Source of the DNA: Bacteroides ovatus
GTDB taxonomy: Bacteria; Bacteroidota; Bacteroidia; Bacteroidales; Bacteroidaceae
DNA: 7,276 bases
NCBI GenBank assembly: GCA_030844565.1
Contig: JAUUNK010000255.1
Span: 1-7,276 of the forward strand
Reading direction: 5' to 3'
The position numbers and the translations under genes are program-made. Position 1 is the first letter of the stretch, and the number at the start of each line of letters is the position of its first letter. Positions 1-6,673 of this stretch are shown one piece after another. Below the pieces are notes generated by a model. That model saw nothing but the letters and a program-made list of their open reading frames with translations, was not told where the DNA came from and did no database searches.

Positions 1-158
1 TTTACTCATTATGATTAACTTTTATTAAGTCAACCTTTCCCAGTGTAAGACAGGGTTTTTCCCATGAAAAAGGGATGGAGTAACGGTCTATTTGTTTATT
101 AGAGTTTATCTTATGTAAAATAACAACTATTCTCCCCCGAAAAGACATGGAAAAATTG

Positions 159-166
159 TACATTTG
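159..166 (+). promoter_or_regulatory. Bacteroides-type promoter -7 box for the M23/C69 operon
   Basis: The eight bases TACATTTG match the Bacteroides sigma-ABfr -7 consensus TAnnTTTG exactly. No good -33 TTTG is visible 19-21 bases upstream, where the sequence is C-rich. Transcription would start at about 172-175, only about 15 bases before the ATG at 189. The box lies inside the longest open frame that begins at 147, which argues against that upstream start. The same eight bases recur in front of the mutase gene at 3561. Confidence 0.65.
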
Positions 167-188
167 CAGGAGTAAAAGAGTACTTGAA

Positions 189-1838
189 ATGAAACATTAT
201 ATACTGGCGCTGATGCTTGCCTGTGGCATTCAGGGCTATGCACAAGAGAGGCAGCAGGCAAATTTTATACCACCTTTTGATTTTCCCCTTACGTTAAGCG
301 GAAACTTTGGAGAGATACGAACCAATCACTTTCATGGTGGACTGGATTTCAAGACAGGCGGAGTCATCGGCAAGCCTGTGAGAGCGTTGGCAGACGGATA
401 TATCTGCCGTATACGAGTGACAAACGGTTCGGGGTATGTGCTGGATGTCCGCTATAACAACGGCTATACTACTATCAACCGACACCTAAGCAAGTTTATG
501 CCCTCCATTGCCTGCAGAGTAGAAGATTTGCAATATGAACAAGAGTCGTATGAAGTGGAAATTATTCCCGAACCGGGAGAGTATCCGGTGAAAGCAGGAG
601 AACAGATTGCATGGAGCGGCAACACGGGATATTCTTTTGGACCTCATTTGCATCTGGATGTGTTTGAAGATGAAACGGGTGATTATGTAGATCCTGCACC
701 TTTCTTCCTTCGGCATATTAAAGATTCTACTGCCCCCAAGGCGGAAGGGATTATGCTATTTCCCCAACGTGACCGGGGAATGGTGGCGGGAGGACAGACG
801 CCTAAGATTTTCCCTGTTCATCCCCAACATCCCATTGAAGCGTGGGGAGTCATCGGAGCAGCTATCAAAGCGTATGATTATATGGATGGTGTACACAATC
901 GTTACGGCGTTCATACGGTGGTGCTCGAGGTAGACGGTGAAGAAGTATTTCGCAGCACCGTAGACCGTTTCTCACAGGAAGAGAATCGTATGATAAATTC
1001 CTGGACTTACGGACAATATATGAAATCCTTTATTGACCCGGGCAATACATTGCGGCTGCTGAAAGCTTCGAACGGAAACCGAGGGCTGGTCACCATTAAC
1101 GAAGAGCGGGACTATCATTTTAAATATACCTTGAAAGATGCCTTTGGTAATACTTCACATTACGGCTTTACGGTGAGAGGCAAGAAGCAATTACCGAAGA
1201 CGCTGAAATATAAGAAGAAACATTTTCTGGGCTGGGATAAAACCAATTTTAAGCAGGAGCCGGGGCTTACTGTGGTGGTTCCTCAAGGAATGCTCTATGA
1301 CGACGCAGTGCTCAACTACCGGGTGCAAGCCGATAGTGGAGCTGTTGCTTTTACTTACCAACTTAATGACAAGCCTATCCCTCTCCATCGCGAGTGTGAA
1401 CTGAGTATAGGATTGCGTCATAAACCTGTGGCGGATTCTACGAAATATTATCTGGTGCGCATCACGCCCAAAGGTCGTTATGGTATGCCTGCTACCTATG
1501 AGAACGGTTTCCTCAAAGCACGTATTCGCGAACTCGCCACTTATACGGTGGGCATCGATACTGTTCCGCCTGTAGTGCGGTCTGTTAGTCCCCAAACGTG
1601 GGGGCGTACGGGGAAAGTCGTTTATACGCTGAAAGATTCCGGCGTGGGAATACGTTCTTACCGTGGAACCATCGACGGGAAATATGCCGTATTTGGTAGA
1701 CCCAATCTGACGCGCCCGCACTATGTGTGCGAACTCAATCCGCGAAGAATAAAGAAAGGTGGAAAACATACCGTAGAGATGACTGTGACCGATCTTTGCG
1801 GTAACGAAACCGTGGTGCGCGACACTTTTTTCTGGTAA
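189..1838 (+). CDS. Exported M23-family (LytM/peptidase_M23) metallopeptidase
   Basis: This is a probable zinc peptidoglycan endopeptidase of 549 residues. I chose the ATG at 189 rather than 147: residues 1-18 from 189 form a signal peptide (short basic start, hydrophobic core, G-Y-A before the cut), whereas the 14 extra codons upstream are charged and cover the promoter -7 box. The M23 domain spans about residues 35-170. It carries H49-x3-D53, H99 (in RHL) and the H153-L-H155 motif. By analogy with LytM, H49, D53 and H155 bind zinc while H99 and H153 are catalytic, so the enzyme looks active. The stretch between H99 and H153 is longer than in compact LytM domains. The rest (about 175-549) is beta-rich and probably Ig-like, with a last module at about 456-549 opening with DTVPP; its role is unknown and may be substrate or wall binding. 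The C69 dipeptidase gene follows after 37 bp with no promoter in between. Cys12 is too near the N-terminus to be a convincing lipobox cysteine. Cleavage specificity cannot be read from the sequence. Confidence 0.9.
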   Translation: MKHYILALMLACGIQGYAQERQQANFIPPFDFPLTLSGNFGEIRTNHFHGGLDFKTGGVIGKPVRALADGYICRIRVTNGSGYVLDVRYNNGYTTINRHLSKFMPSIACRVEDLQYEQESYEVEIIPEPGEYPVKAGEQIAWSGNTGYSFGPHLHLDVFEDETGDYVDPAPFFLRHIKDSTAPKAEGIMLFPQRDRGMVAGGQTPKIFPVHPQHPIEAWGVIGAAIKAYDYMDGVHNRYGVHTVVLEVDGEEVFRSTVDRFSQEENRMINSWTYGQYMKSFIDPGNTLRLLKASNGNRGLVTINEERDYHFKYTLKDAFGNTSHYGFTVRGKKQLPKTLKYKKKHFLGWDKTNFKQEPGLTVVVPQGMLYDDAVLNYRVQADSGAVAFTYQLNDKPIPLHRECELSIGLRHKPVADSTKYYLVRITPKGRYGMPATYENGFLKARIRELATYTVGIDTVPPVVRSVSPQTWGRTGKVVYTLKDSGVGIRSYRGTIDGKYAVFGRPNLTRPHYVCELNPRRIKKGGKHTVEMTVTDLCGNETVVRDTFFW

Positions 1839-1875
1839 CATTCACATTATAATTAAATAGATAAGCAAATAAACG

Positions 1876-3519
1876 ATGAAGAAGAAATTCATTCTATTAG
1901 CCGCTTTCCTTATAGCGGCGGTGACGGAGATTTATGCCTGTACTAACCTCATTGTCGGAAAGAACGCTTCTACCGACGGTTCTACCATTGTATCTTATTC
2001 TGCCGATTCATACGGACTCTTCGGAGAGCTTTATCATTATCCGGCAGGCACGTATGCCAAGGGTGCGATGATGGATATTTACGAGTGGGACACCGGTAAG
2101 TTCTTGGGACAGATAGAACAGGCACGTCGCACATATAACGTTATCGGCAATATGAACGAATATCAGGTAACCATCGGAGAAACTACTTTCGGAGGACGTT
2201 CCGAATTGGCGGATTCTACAGGTATCATTGATTATGGAAGCCTTATTTATATCGGTTTGCAACGTTCGCGTAGCGCTCGGGAAGCAATAAAGGTGATGAC
2301 CGACCTTGTGCAGCAGTATGGTTACTACAGTGAAGGAGAATCTTTTACCATTGCCGACCCTAACGAGGTGTGGATTATGGAGATGATAGGAAAGGGTCCC
2401 GGCATTCGCGGCGCTGTTTGGGTGGCTGTCCGTGTGCCCGACGATTGTATTTCCGCTCATGCCAACCAATCTCGTATCCATCATTTCGATATGAACGATA
2501 AGGAGAACTGCCTCTATTCGCCGGATGTCATTTCTTTTGCCCGTGAGAAAGGATATTTTACAGGGGTCAACAAAGACTTTAGCTTTGCCGATGCGTATGC
2601 TCCGCTTGATTTCAGTGCCCGCCGTTTCTGTGAAGCGCGTGTGTGGAGCTATTATAATATGTTTACTGACCATGGAGAAGCGTATTTACCTTATGTGCTT
2701 GGAAAGGCCGAAGAACCAATGCCCCTCTTTGTGAAGCCAAACCGGAGACTTTCTGTGCAAGACGTCCAGAATGCCATGCGCGACCACTATGAGGAAACAC
2801 CCCTGGATATTAGCAACGATTTTGGTGCAGGTCCTTATAAAACGCCTTATCGTCTTTCGCCGCTGAACTTCACTGTGGACGGAAAAGAATATTTCAACGA
2901 ACGCCCTATCTCTACACAGCAAACAGGCTTCGTGTTTGTGGCTCAGATGCGTGCACACAAGCCCGACCCTATCGGCGGCGTGCTATGGTTCGGCGTGGAT
3001 GATGCCAACATGACGGTATTTGTACCCGTATATTGCTGCACTACGGAAGTACCCGTTGCTTACAGTCGTATAGACGGGGCAGATTATATCACCTTTTCCT
3101 GGAACTCCGCTTTCTGGTTGTTCAATTGGGTGTCCAACATGGTGTATCCTCGCTACAACTTAATGATACAAGATGTACGTGCGCTTCAGTCCGAAATGGA
3201 AAACACGTTCCACAAGGCACAAGAGGGATTAGAAGATACGGCTTCTAAACTATATGCCAAAAATCCTGCGGAGGCGAAGGCTTTCCTTACACGCTATACG
3301 AATATCACTGCCCAAAGCACTTGCGACGCCTGGAAACGTCTGGGAGAGTTTCTTGTCGTAAAATACAATGACGGAGTAGTGAAGCGAACGAAGAACGGGC
3401 GATTCGAACGGAATTCTATCGGACAGCCTGCGGGAGTGCTTCGCCCCGGCTACCCGAAAGAGTTTCTGAAAGAATACGTAAAACAGACCGGGGACAGGTA
3501 TAAAGTGCCGGAAGAATAA
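1876..3519 (+). CDS. Exported C69-family dipeptidase (PepD-like Ntn hydrolase)
   Basis: The 547-residue product belongs to peptidase family C69 (COG4690), N-terminal-nucleophile hydrolases that cleave dipeptides. Residues 1-21 are a signal peptide (KKK start, hydrophobic core, ending I-Y-A). Residue 22 is the Cys of CTNLIVGK, the position of the family's nucleophile. Removing the leader at A21/C22 would expose the catalytic Cys as the mature N-terminus. Further family signatures are DGSTIVSYSADS just after it, WVAVRVPDD at about 181-190 and HANQSRI at 195-201. Length and the whole reading frame look intact. The gene lies 37 bp behind the M23 peptidase gene, with an A-rich leader and no TAnnTTTG in the gap, so it is probably co-transcribed. 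The pairing suggests the two act in sequence outside the cytoplasm on wall-derived or dietary peptides; that is inference. A lipoprotein reading of Cys22 is possible but unlikely, because Tyr at -2 is unusual and lipidation would block the nucleophile. Confidence 0.9.
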   Translation: MKKKFILLAAFLIAAVTEIYACTNLIVGKNASTDGSTIVSYSADSYGLFGELYHYPAGTYAKGAMMDIYEWDTGKFLGQIEQARRTYNVIGNMNEYQVTIGETTFGGRSELADSTGIIDYGSLIYIGLQRSRSAREAIKVMTDLVQQYGYYSEGESFTIADPNEVWIMEMIGKGPGIRGAVWVAVRVPDDCISAHANQSRIHHFDMNDKENCLYSPDVISFAREKGYFTGVNKDFSFADAYAPLDFSARRFCEARVWSYYNMFTDHGEAYLPYVLGKAEEPMPLFVKPNRRLSVQDVQNAMRDHYEETPLDISNDFGAGPYKTPYRLSPLNFTVDGKEYFNERPISTQQTGFVFVAQMRAHKPDPIGGVLWFGVDDANMTVFVPVYCCTTEVPVAYSRIDGADYITFSWNSAFWLFNWVSNMVYPRYNLMIQDVRALQSEMENTFHKAQEGLEDTASKLYAKNPAEAKAFLTRYTNITAQSTCDAWKRLGEFLVVKYNDGVVKRTKNGRFERNSIGQPAGVLRPGYPKEFLKEYVKQTGDRYKVPEE

Positions 3520-3560
3520 TTTATTTCTCCCAAAGAGTAGGAATTATAAACTTATTCTTT

Positions 3561-3568
3561 TACATTTG
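3561..3568 (+). promoter_or_regulatory. Bacteroides-type promoter -7 box for the phosphosugar mutase gene
   Basis: TACATTTG matches the Bacteroides -7 consensus TAnnTTTG in the 101-bp gap between the dipeptidase stop and the mutase start. A -33 TTTG at the usual spacing is not obvious. The predicted transcript start near 3574-3577 gives a leader of about 45 bases that is A/T-rich with no Shine-Dalgarno sequence, as is common in this group. This suggests the mutase is a transcription unit separate from the peptidase pair, although no strong terminator lies between them and read-through is possible. Confidence 0.65.
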
Positions 3569-3620
3569 TGACTTCGAGAAGAAAATTAATAGAATCATTA
3601 ACCAATAAATATTAATCGAA

Positions 3621-5366
3621 ATGGAAAATCAGGAACTTATTAAGCAGGTAACTGAGAAAGCCGAAAAATGGCTTACCCCGGCATACGATGCCGAAACTCA
3701 GGCAGAGGTAAAGAGAATGTTGGCAAACGAAGATAAGACAGAACTGATTGAAGCTTTTTACAAAGATTTGGAATTTGGCACAGGCGGTCTGCGCGGCATT
3801 ATGGGTGTGGGTAGCAACCGTATGAATATCTACACCGTGGGTGCTGCTACACAAGGACTTTCCAACTATCTGAAGAAGAACTTCAAGGATTTGGAGCAAA
3901 TTTCCGTAGTAGTGGGACACGATTGTCGTAACAACAGTCGTTTGTTTGCTGAGACTTCGGCAAATATTTTCTCTGCCAATGGTATCAAGGTATATCTTTT
4001 CGACGATATGCGGCCTACTCCTGAAATGTCGTTTGCTATTCGTTATTTGGGTTGCCAGAGCGGAATCATCCTTACTGCTTCTCACAACCCGAAGGAATAC
4101 AACGGTTACAAGGCTTATTGGGACGACGGCGCACAAGTGTTGGCTCCACACGATAAAGGTATCATTGACGAAGTGAACAAGATTGGTTCGGCTGCCGATA
4201 TTAAGTTCCAAGGTAATCCCGACCTGATTCAGATTATAGGAGAAGACGTAGATAAAGTATACTTGGACAAGGTGAAGACTGTCTCTATCGACCCCGAAGC
4301 TATCGCACGGCATAAGGATATGAAGATTGTCTACACGCCGATTCATGGAACTGGTATGATGTTGATTCCTCGCGCGTTGAAGATGTGGGGTTTCGAGAAT
4401 GTACATACTGTTCCCGAACAGATGATTAAAGATGGTAACTTCCCCACAGTTGTATCTCCGAATCCCGAAAATGCAGAAGCATTGACAATGGCTTTGGACT
4501 TGGCAAAGAAGATTGATGCCGAACTGGTGATGGCTTCTGATCCTGATGCCGACCGTGTGGGCATTGCTTGCAAGAACGATGAAGGCGAGTGGATGCTGGT
4601 GAATGGTAACCAAACTTGCTTGCTATATCTGTACTACATCATCACTCAATATACGAAACTGGGTAAGATGACTGGAAAAGAATTTGTAGTGAAGACCATT
4701 GTGACCACGGAATTGATTAAGAAAATTGCCGATAAGAATCACATTGAAATGATGGACTGCTACACCGGTTTCAAATGGATTGCACGCGAAATCCGTCTGA
4801 ATGAAGGCAAGAAAGTATATATCGGTGGTGGTGAAGAAAGCTATGGATTCCTTGCAGAAGACTTTGTACGTGATAAAGATGCCGTATCAGCTTGCTGCTT
4901 GATAGCTGAGATTGCTGCATGGGCGAAAGATAACGGTAAGACGCTGTATCAGTTGTTAATGGATATTTATGTAGAATATGGATTCTCGAAAGAATTCACT
5001 GTGAACGTGGTGAAGCCGGGTAAGAGTGGTGCAGAAGAAATCAAGCAGATGATGACTGATTTCCGTAACAATCCTCCTCGTGAACTGGCTGGTTCAAAGG
5101 TTGTTTTGTGGAAGGACTTCCAGACACTGAAGCAAATCGACCAAGACGGTCGTGTGACAAAAATCGATATGCCGGACAAATCCAACGTTCTCCAGTATTT
5201 CACTGAGGATGGAAGTAAGGTTTCTATCCGTCCGTCGGGTACAGAACCGAAGATTAAATTCTATATCGAAGTGAAGGGCGAGATGAAATGTCGCGGTTGT
5301 TACGATGCTGCCAATGCTCAAGCTATGGAGAAGGTAGAAGCAATGAAGAAGTCGCTGGGTATCTAA
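3621..5366 (+). CDS. Phospho-sugar mutase (phosphoglucomutase/phosphomannomutase, PgcA/PGM2-like)
   Basis: This cytoplasmic alpha-D-phosphohexomutase interconverts hexose 6-phosphate and hexose 1-phosphate, probably glucose, via a phosphoserine. At 581 residues it has the length of the B. subtilis PgcA type rather than the ~450-residue AlgC/GlmM type. All four domain signatures are present in order. GTGGLRG lies near the start of domain 1. TASHNP contains the phospho-acceptor S154. DPDADR at 307-312 is the magnesium-binding loop. GGGEESYGF at 402-410 is the sugar-specificity loop, with E405-S407 (EES) typical of glucose/mannose mutases. RPSGTEPK at 537-544 is the phosphate-binding loop. The EES loop does not settle glucose versus mannose preference. 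A CRGC pair lies in the C-terminal tail after the phosphate loop; its meaning is unknown. The gene has its own promoter-like -7 box about 53 bases upstream and a strong hairpin 21 bases after the stop, so it looks monocistronic. Confidence 0.95.
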   Translation: MENQELIKQVTEKAEKWLTPAYDAETQAEVKRMLANEDKTELIEAFYKDLEFGTGGLRGIMGVGSNRMNIYTVGAATQGLSNYLKKNFKDLEQISVVVGHDCRNNSRLFAETSANIFSANGIKVYLFDDMRPTPEMSFAIRYLGCQSGIILTASHNPKEYNGYKAYWDDGAQVLAPHDKGIIDEVNKIGSAADIKFQGNPDLIQIIGEDVDKVYLDKVKTVSIDPEAIARHKDMKIVYTPIHGTGMMLIPRALKMWGFENVHTVPEQMIKDGNFPTVVSPNPENAEALTMALDLAKKIDAELVMASDPDADRVGIACKNDEGEWMLVNGNQTCLLYLYYIITQYTKLGKMTGKEFVVKTIVTTELIKKIADKNHIEMMDCYTGFKWIAREIRLNEGKKVYIGGGEESYGFLAEDFVRDKDAVSACCLIAEIAAWAKDNGKTLYQLLMDIYVEYGFSKEFTVNVVKPGKSGAEEIKQMMTDFRNNPPRELAGSKVVLWKDFQTLKQIDQDGRVTKIDMPDKSNVLQYFTEDGSKVSIRPSGTEPKIKFYIEVKGEMKCRGCYDAANAQAMEKVEAMKKSLGI

Positions 5367-5387
5367 GGCGACACTACGAAATAAATT

Positions 5388-5448
5388 AGGAGTTAGAGGA
5401 GTTGGGGAGTTAGCATTTTGCTATACATCTTTAACTCCTCTAACTCCT
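5388..5448 (+). terminator. Long-stem terminator-like hairpin after the mutase gene
   Basis: A perfect 16-bp inverted repeat is formed by AGGAGTTAGAGGAGTT (5388-5403) and AACTCCTCTAACTCCT (5433-5448). In plus-strand RNA the stem continues with three G-U pairs (5404-5406 with 5430-5432) and G-C and A-U pairs (5407-5408 with 5428-5429). After a small internal loop there is a 4-bp apical stem, TAGC/GCTA (5411-5414 with 5420-5423). A U-rich tract (TTTTCTTCTTTAT from 5448) follows directly, as expected of an intrinsic terminator for the mutase transcript. The hairpin begins 21 bases after the mutase stop. The stem is unusually long and is built from reiterated GGAGTT units. Confidence 0.8.
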
Positions 5449-5490
5449 TTTCTTCTTTATCTCCTACTTTATTCCCCCCCCTTTTCCTTC
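5428..5490 (+). other. Polypyrimidine tract with a C8 run
   Basis: From the right arm of the terminator onward the plus strand is almost entirely C and T for about 60 bases, broken by a few As. It includes eight consecutive Cs at 5474-5481. The opposite strand is correspondingly purine-rich. The tract is non-coding. Its start overlaps the terminator arm and U-tract, which explains part but not all of it. Confidence 0.6.
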
Positions 5491-5582
5491 AGAAACAAGA
5501 TTCTTTTGCTTTCTTTAAAGGCCTATTTTCAATCATTCTCTCGTGGCGGTTGTTCTATGTGCATGAATCAGGTAAATGCCAT

Positions 5583-5684
5583 AAGCAGGTTTCCGAAACA
5601 CAGGGTTTGATGCTTTAGAGTGAATGCGTTTCGTTTCATTCGTAGTTGTTCGTTTGTAGTTTGTGCGTGTTTCGGGGCCTGCTT
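5583..5684 (+). repeat. Interrupted inverted repeat, ~18-bp arms around a 65-nt loop
   Basis: Left arm AAGCAGG-TTT-CCGAAACAC (5583-5601) pairs with right arm GTGTTTCGG-GG-CCTGCTT (5667-5684). In plus-strand RNA there are 7 Watson-Crick pairs, 2 G-U pairs, a single bulged U (5592), then 9 more Watson-Crick pairs. The 65-base loop holds a smaller hairpin, GAATG (5622-5626) with CATTC (5637-5641). In minus-strand RNA the two G-U positions become A-C mismatches, so the plus-strand form folds better. No T-run follows either arm, and I see no flanking target-site duplication. The element sits between convergent genes and contains no convincing open frame. It could be an RNA gene, a remnant of a small mobile element, or an unusual processing or termination structure. 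It was found by reading the sequence, without a folding calculation. Confidence 0.55.
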
Positions 5685-5750
5685 TCATTGTAAGTTCACT
5701 TTCAATATTGGCAGAGTTGAAGGGGAGTAGACGTGAGTGTATCTACCTCT

Positions 5751-6527
5751 TTAGTTTTCGAGCCACCAGTCAATCATCTTCCTTGCCAGGCTTAGTTTGC
5801 CGGGAAGTTGCGGTAGGTTCTCTTTGGTATAGAAGGCTCCGGCACTCAACTCCTCATCTTGTAGTTTAATTTCTCCTCCGGCATAGTCGGCAATGAAGCC
5901 TACCATCAAACCACTGGGGTAAGGCCAAGGTTGATTGCCGAAGTAAGTAATATGATTAACTTCCAGTCCGGTTTCTTCCATTACTTCCCGGGCTACGCAT
6001 TCCTCTAATGTTTCTCCGGTTTCCAAGAATCCGGCAACGAGGCTATAAAAAGGACCTTTGAAGTTACGGGCATGTACGAGTAGGATAGAATTTCCTTTTC
6101 GTACTAATACCAAGATAGCAGTAGATATAGCAGGGTAGGATTGTTGTCCACAGGAGGGACATTGTTTCATGATAGGTTCTTGGGCTTCCATAGGAGTACC
6201 ACATGCAGAACAGAAGCGGCTATTGCGATCCCAATGAAGTATTTCGTAAGCTTTTCCGGCTGCTTGGTAATGGGAGAGTGGTAACACTTCGTAACTGGCA
6301 CGTAAGCCCAGATAACCGTAACTTCCTGTCTCTTGTATAAGATTGTCTAAGTAAAAGAACTTACAGTTTATTCCCTCGGGAGTAGTAAACGTATGTATGG
6401 TTTTTCCTTCAGGAACAGGAATGGGAGGTTCTTCAGTAAAAGGAATATCGAAGTTTCTGTCTCTTTTTTCCAGTAGTAGTTGGTCTTTATAAAAGATAAA
6501 CCACAGATGTTTTGTCTTTTGGTTCAT
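5751..6527 (-). CDS. nudC: NAD(+) diphosphatase / NADH pyrophosphatase NudC
   Basis: This cytoplasmic Nudix hydrolase of 258 residues (E. coli NudC has 257) cleaves NAD(H) to NMN(H) and AMP. Enzymes of this family can also remove NAD caps from RNA. The N-terminal domain at about 1-95 includes WFIF near the start. A zinc ribbon follows, with C106-x2-C109 and C123-x2-C126. The full Nudix box at 166-188 fits G-x5-E-x7-REVxEExGL, with E181, E184 and E185 as likely metal ligands. The NADH-pyrophosphatase signature QPWPYPSGLM at 199-208 distinguishes NudC from other Nudix enzymes. All key residues are present. The start ATG is supported by the conserved N-terminal WFIF region and by a -7 box 35 bases upstream. 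The gene converges on the phosphosugar mutase gene and lies downstream of the flavin reductase gene on the same strand, but a hairpin and a promoter separate the two. Confidence 0.95.
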   Translation of the reverse strand: MNQKTKHLWFIFYKDQLLLEKRDRNFDIPFTEEPPIPVPEGKTIHTFTTPEGINCKFFYLDNLIQETGSYGYLGLRASYEVLPLSHYQAAGKAYEILHWDRNSRFCSACGTPMEAQEPIMKQCPSCGQQSYPAISTAILVLVRKGNSILLVHARNFKGPFYSLVAGFLETGETLEECVAREVMEETGLEVNHITYFGNQPWPYPSGLMVGFIADYAGGEIKLQDEELSAGAFYTKENLPQLPGKLSLARKMIDWWLEN

Positions 6528-6561
6528 TGCTCGTACACGTAATATTTATTTAAAATGGATG

Positions 6562-6569
6562 CAAATATA
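6562..6569 (-). promoter_or_regulatory. Bacteroides-type promoter -7 box for nudC
   Basis: On the minus strand this reads TATATTTG, an exact match to TAnnTTTG. Transcription would begin near 6555, leaving a leader of about 28 bases before the nudC ATG. A clear -33 TTTG at the normal spacing is not seen. The box lies downstream of the terminator hairpin at 6632-6670, consistent with nudC having its own promoter. Confidence 0.6.
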
Positions 6570-6631
6570 TGAATCTTGTTTCAAATGATAGTAACTTTTT
6601 CCATTTTGTTTCTTACGTAAAGAGAAATGCC

Positions 6632-6670
6632 AATAGTTACCGGGGTTCTCGACGAATCCCGGTAACTGTT
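6632..6670 (-). terminator. Terminator hairpin after the RclA-like reductase gene
   Basis: AGTTACCGGG (6635-6644) and CCCGGTAACT (6658-6667) form a perfect 10-bp stem. Inside it, after one mismatch (G-U on the plus strand, A-C on the minus), TTC/GAA adds 3 bp around a 5-base loop. The minus-strand side begins four bases after the reductase stop codon and is followed by moderately T-rich sequence (ATTGGCATTTCTCTTT). No plus-strand gene ends nearby, so it most likely terminates the minus-strand reductase transcript ahead of the nudC promoter. Confidence 0.7.
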
Positions 6671-6673
6671 TAT

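Noticed and set aside
56..71. Small hairpin TTTTTC-CCAT-GAAAAA upstream of the M23 gene
   Set aside because: The 6-bp stem is nearly all A-T and has no following T-run. It could be the tail of an unseen upstream unit, but it is too weak to call.
1191..2673. Antisense open frames of 216 and 221 codons opposite the M23 and C69 genes (1191-1841 and 2008-2673)
   Set aside because: They are shadows of the two peptidase genes, with no start context, motifs or plausible promoter of their own.
3520..3560. Possible terminator between the dipeptidase and mutase genes
   Set aside because: The A/T-rich sequence shows only short near-palindromes and no stable stem followed by a T-run.
3612..4613. Open frame of 333 codons on the minus strand, antisense to the mutase gene
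   Set aside because: It lies wholly over a strongly conserved phosphosugar mutase with all active-site motifs. The antisense product shows no recognisable domain or composition of a real protein. Long antisense frames are common over well-biased genes.
5418..5618. 66-codon plus-strand open frame in the convergent gap
   Set aside because: It begins inside the terminator hairpin and runs through the polypyrimidine tract and the left arm of the inverted repeat. Its Ser/Phe/Leu-rich product simply reflects the C/T bias.
5725..5749. Possible nudC terminator: GTAGA/TCTAC stem just after the nudC stop
   Set aside because: It has only 5 bp plus a bulged extension, a 10-base loop and no T-run on the minus strand. 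I could not identify a convincing intrinsic terminator for nudC.
5663..5869. 68-codon plus-strand open frame overlapping the end of nudC
   Set aside because: More than half of it is antisense to the conserved nudC C-terminus, and no motif or promoter supports it.
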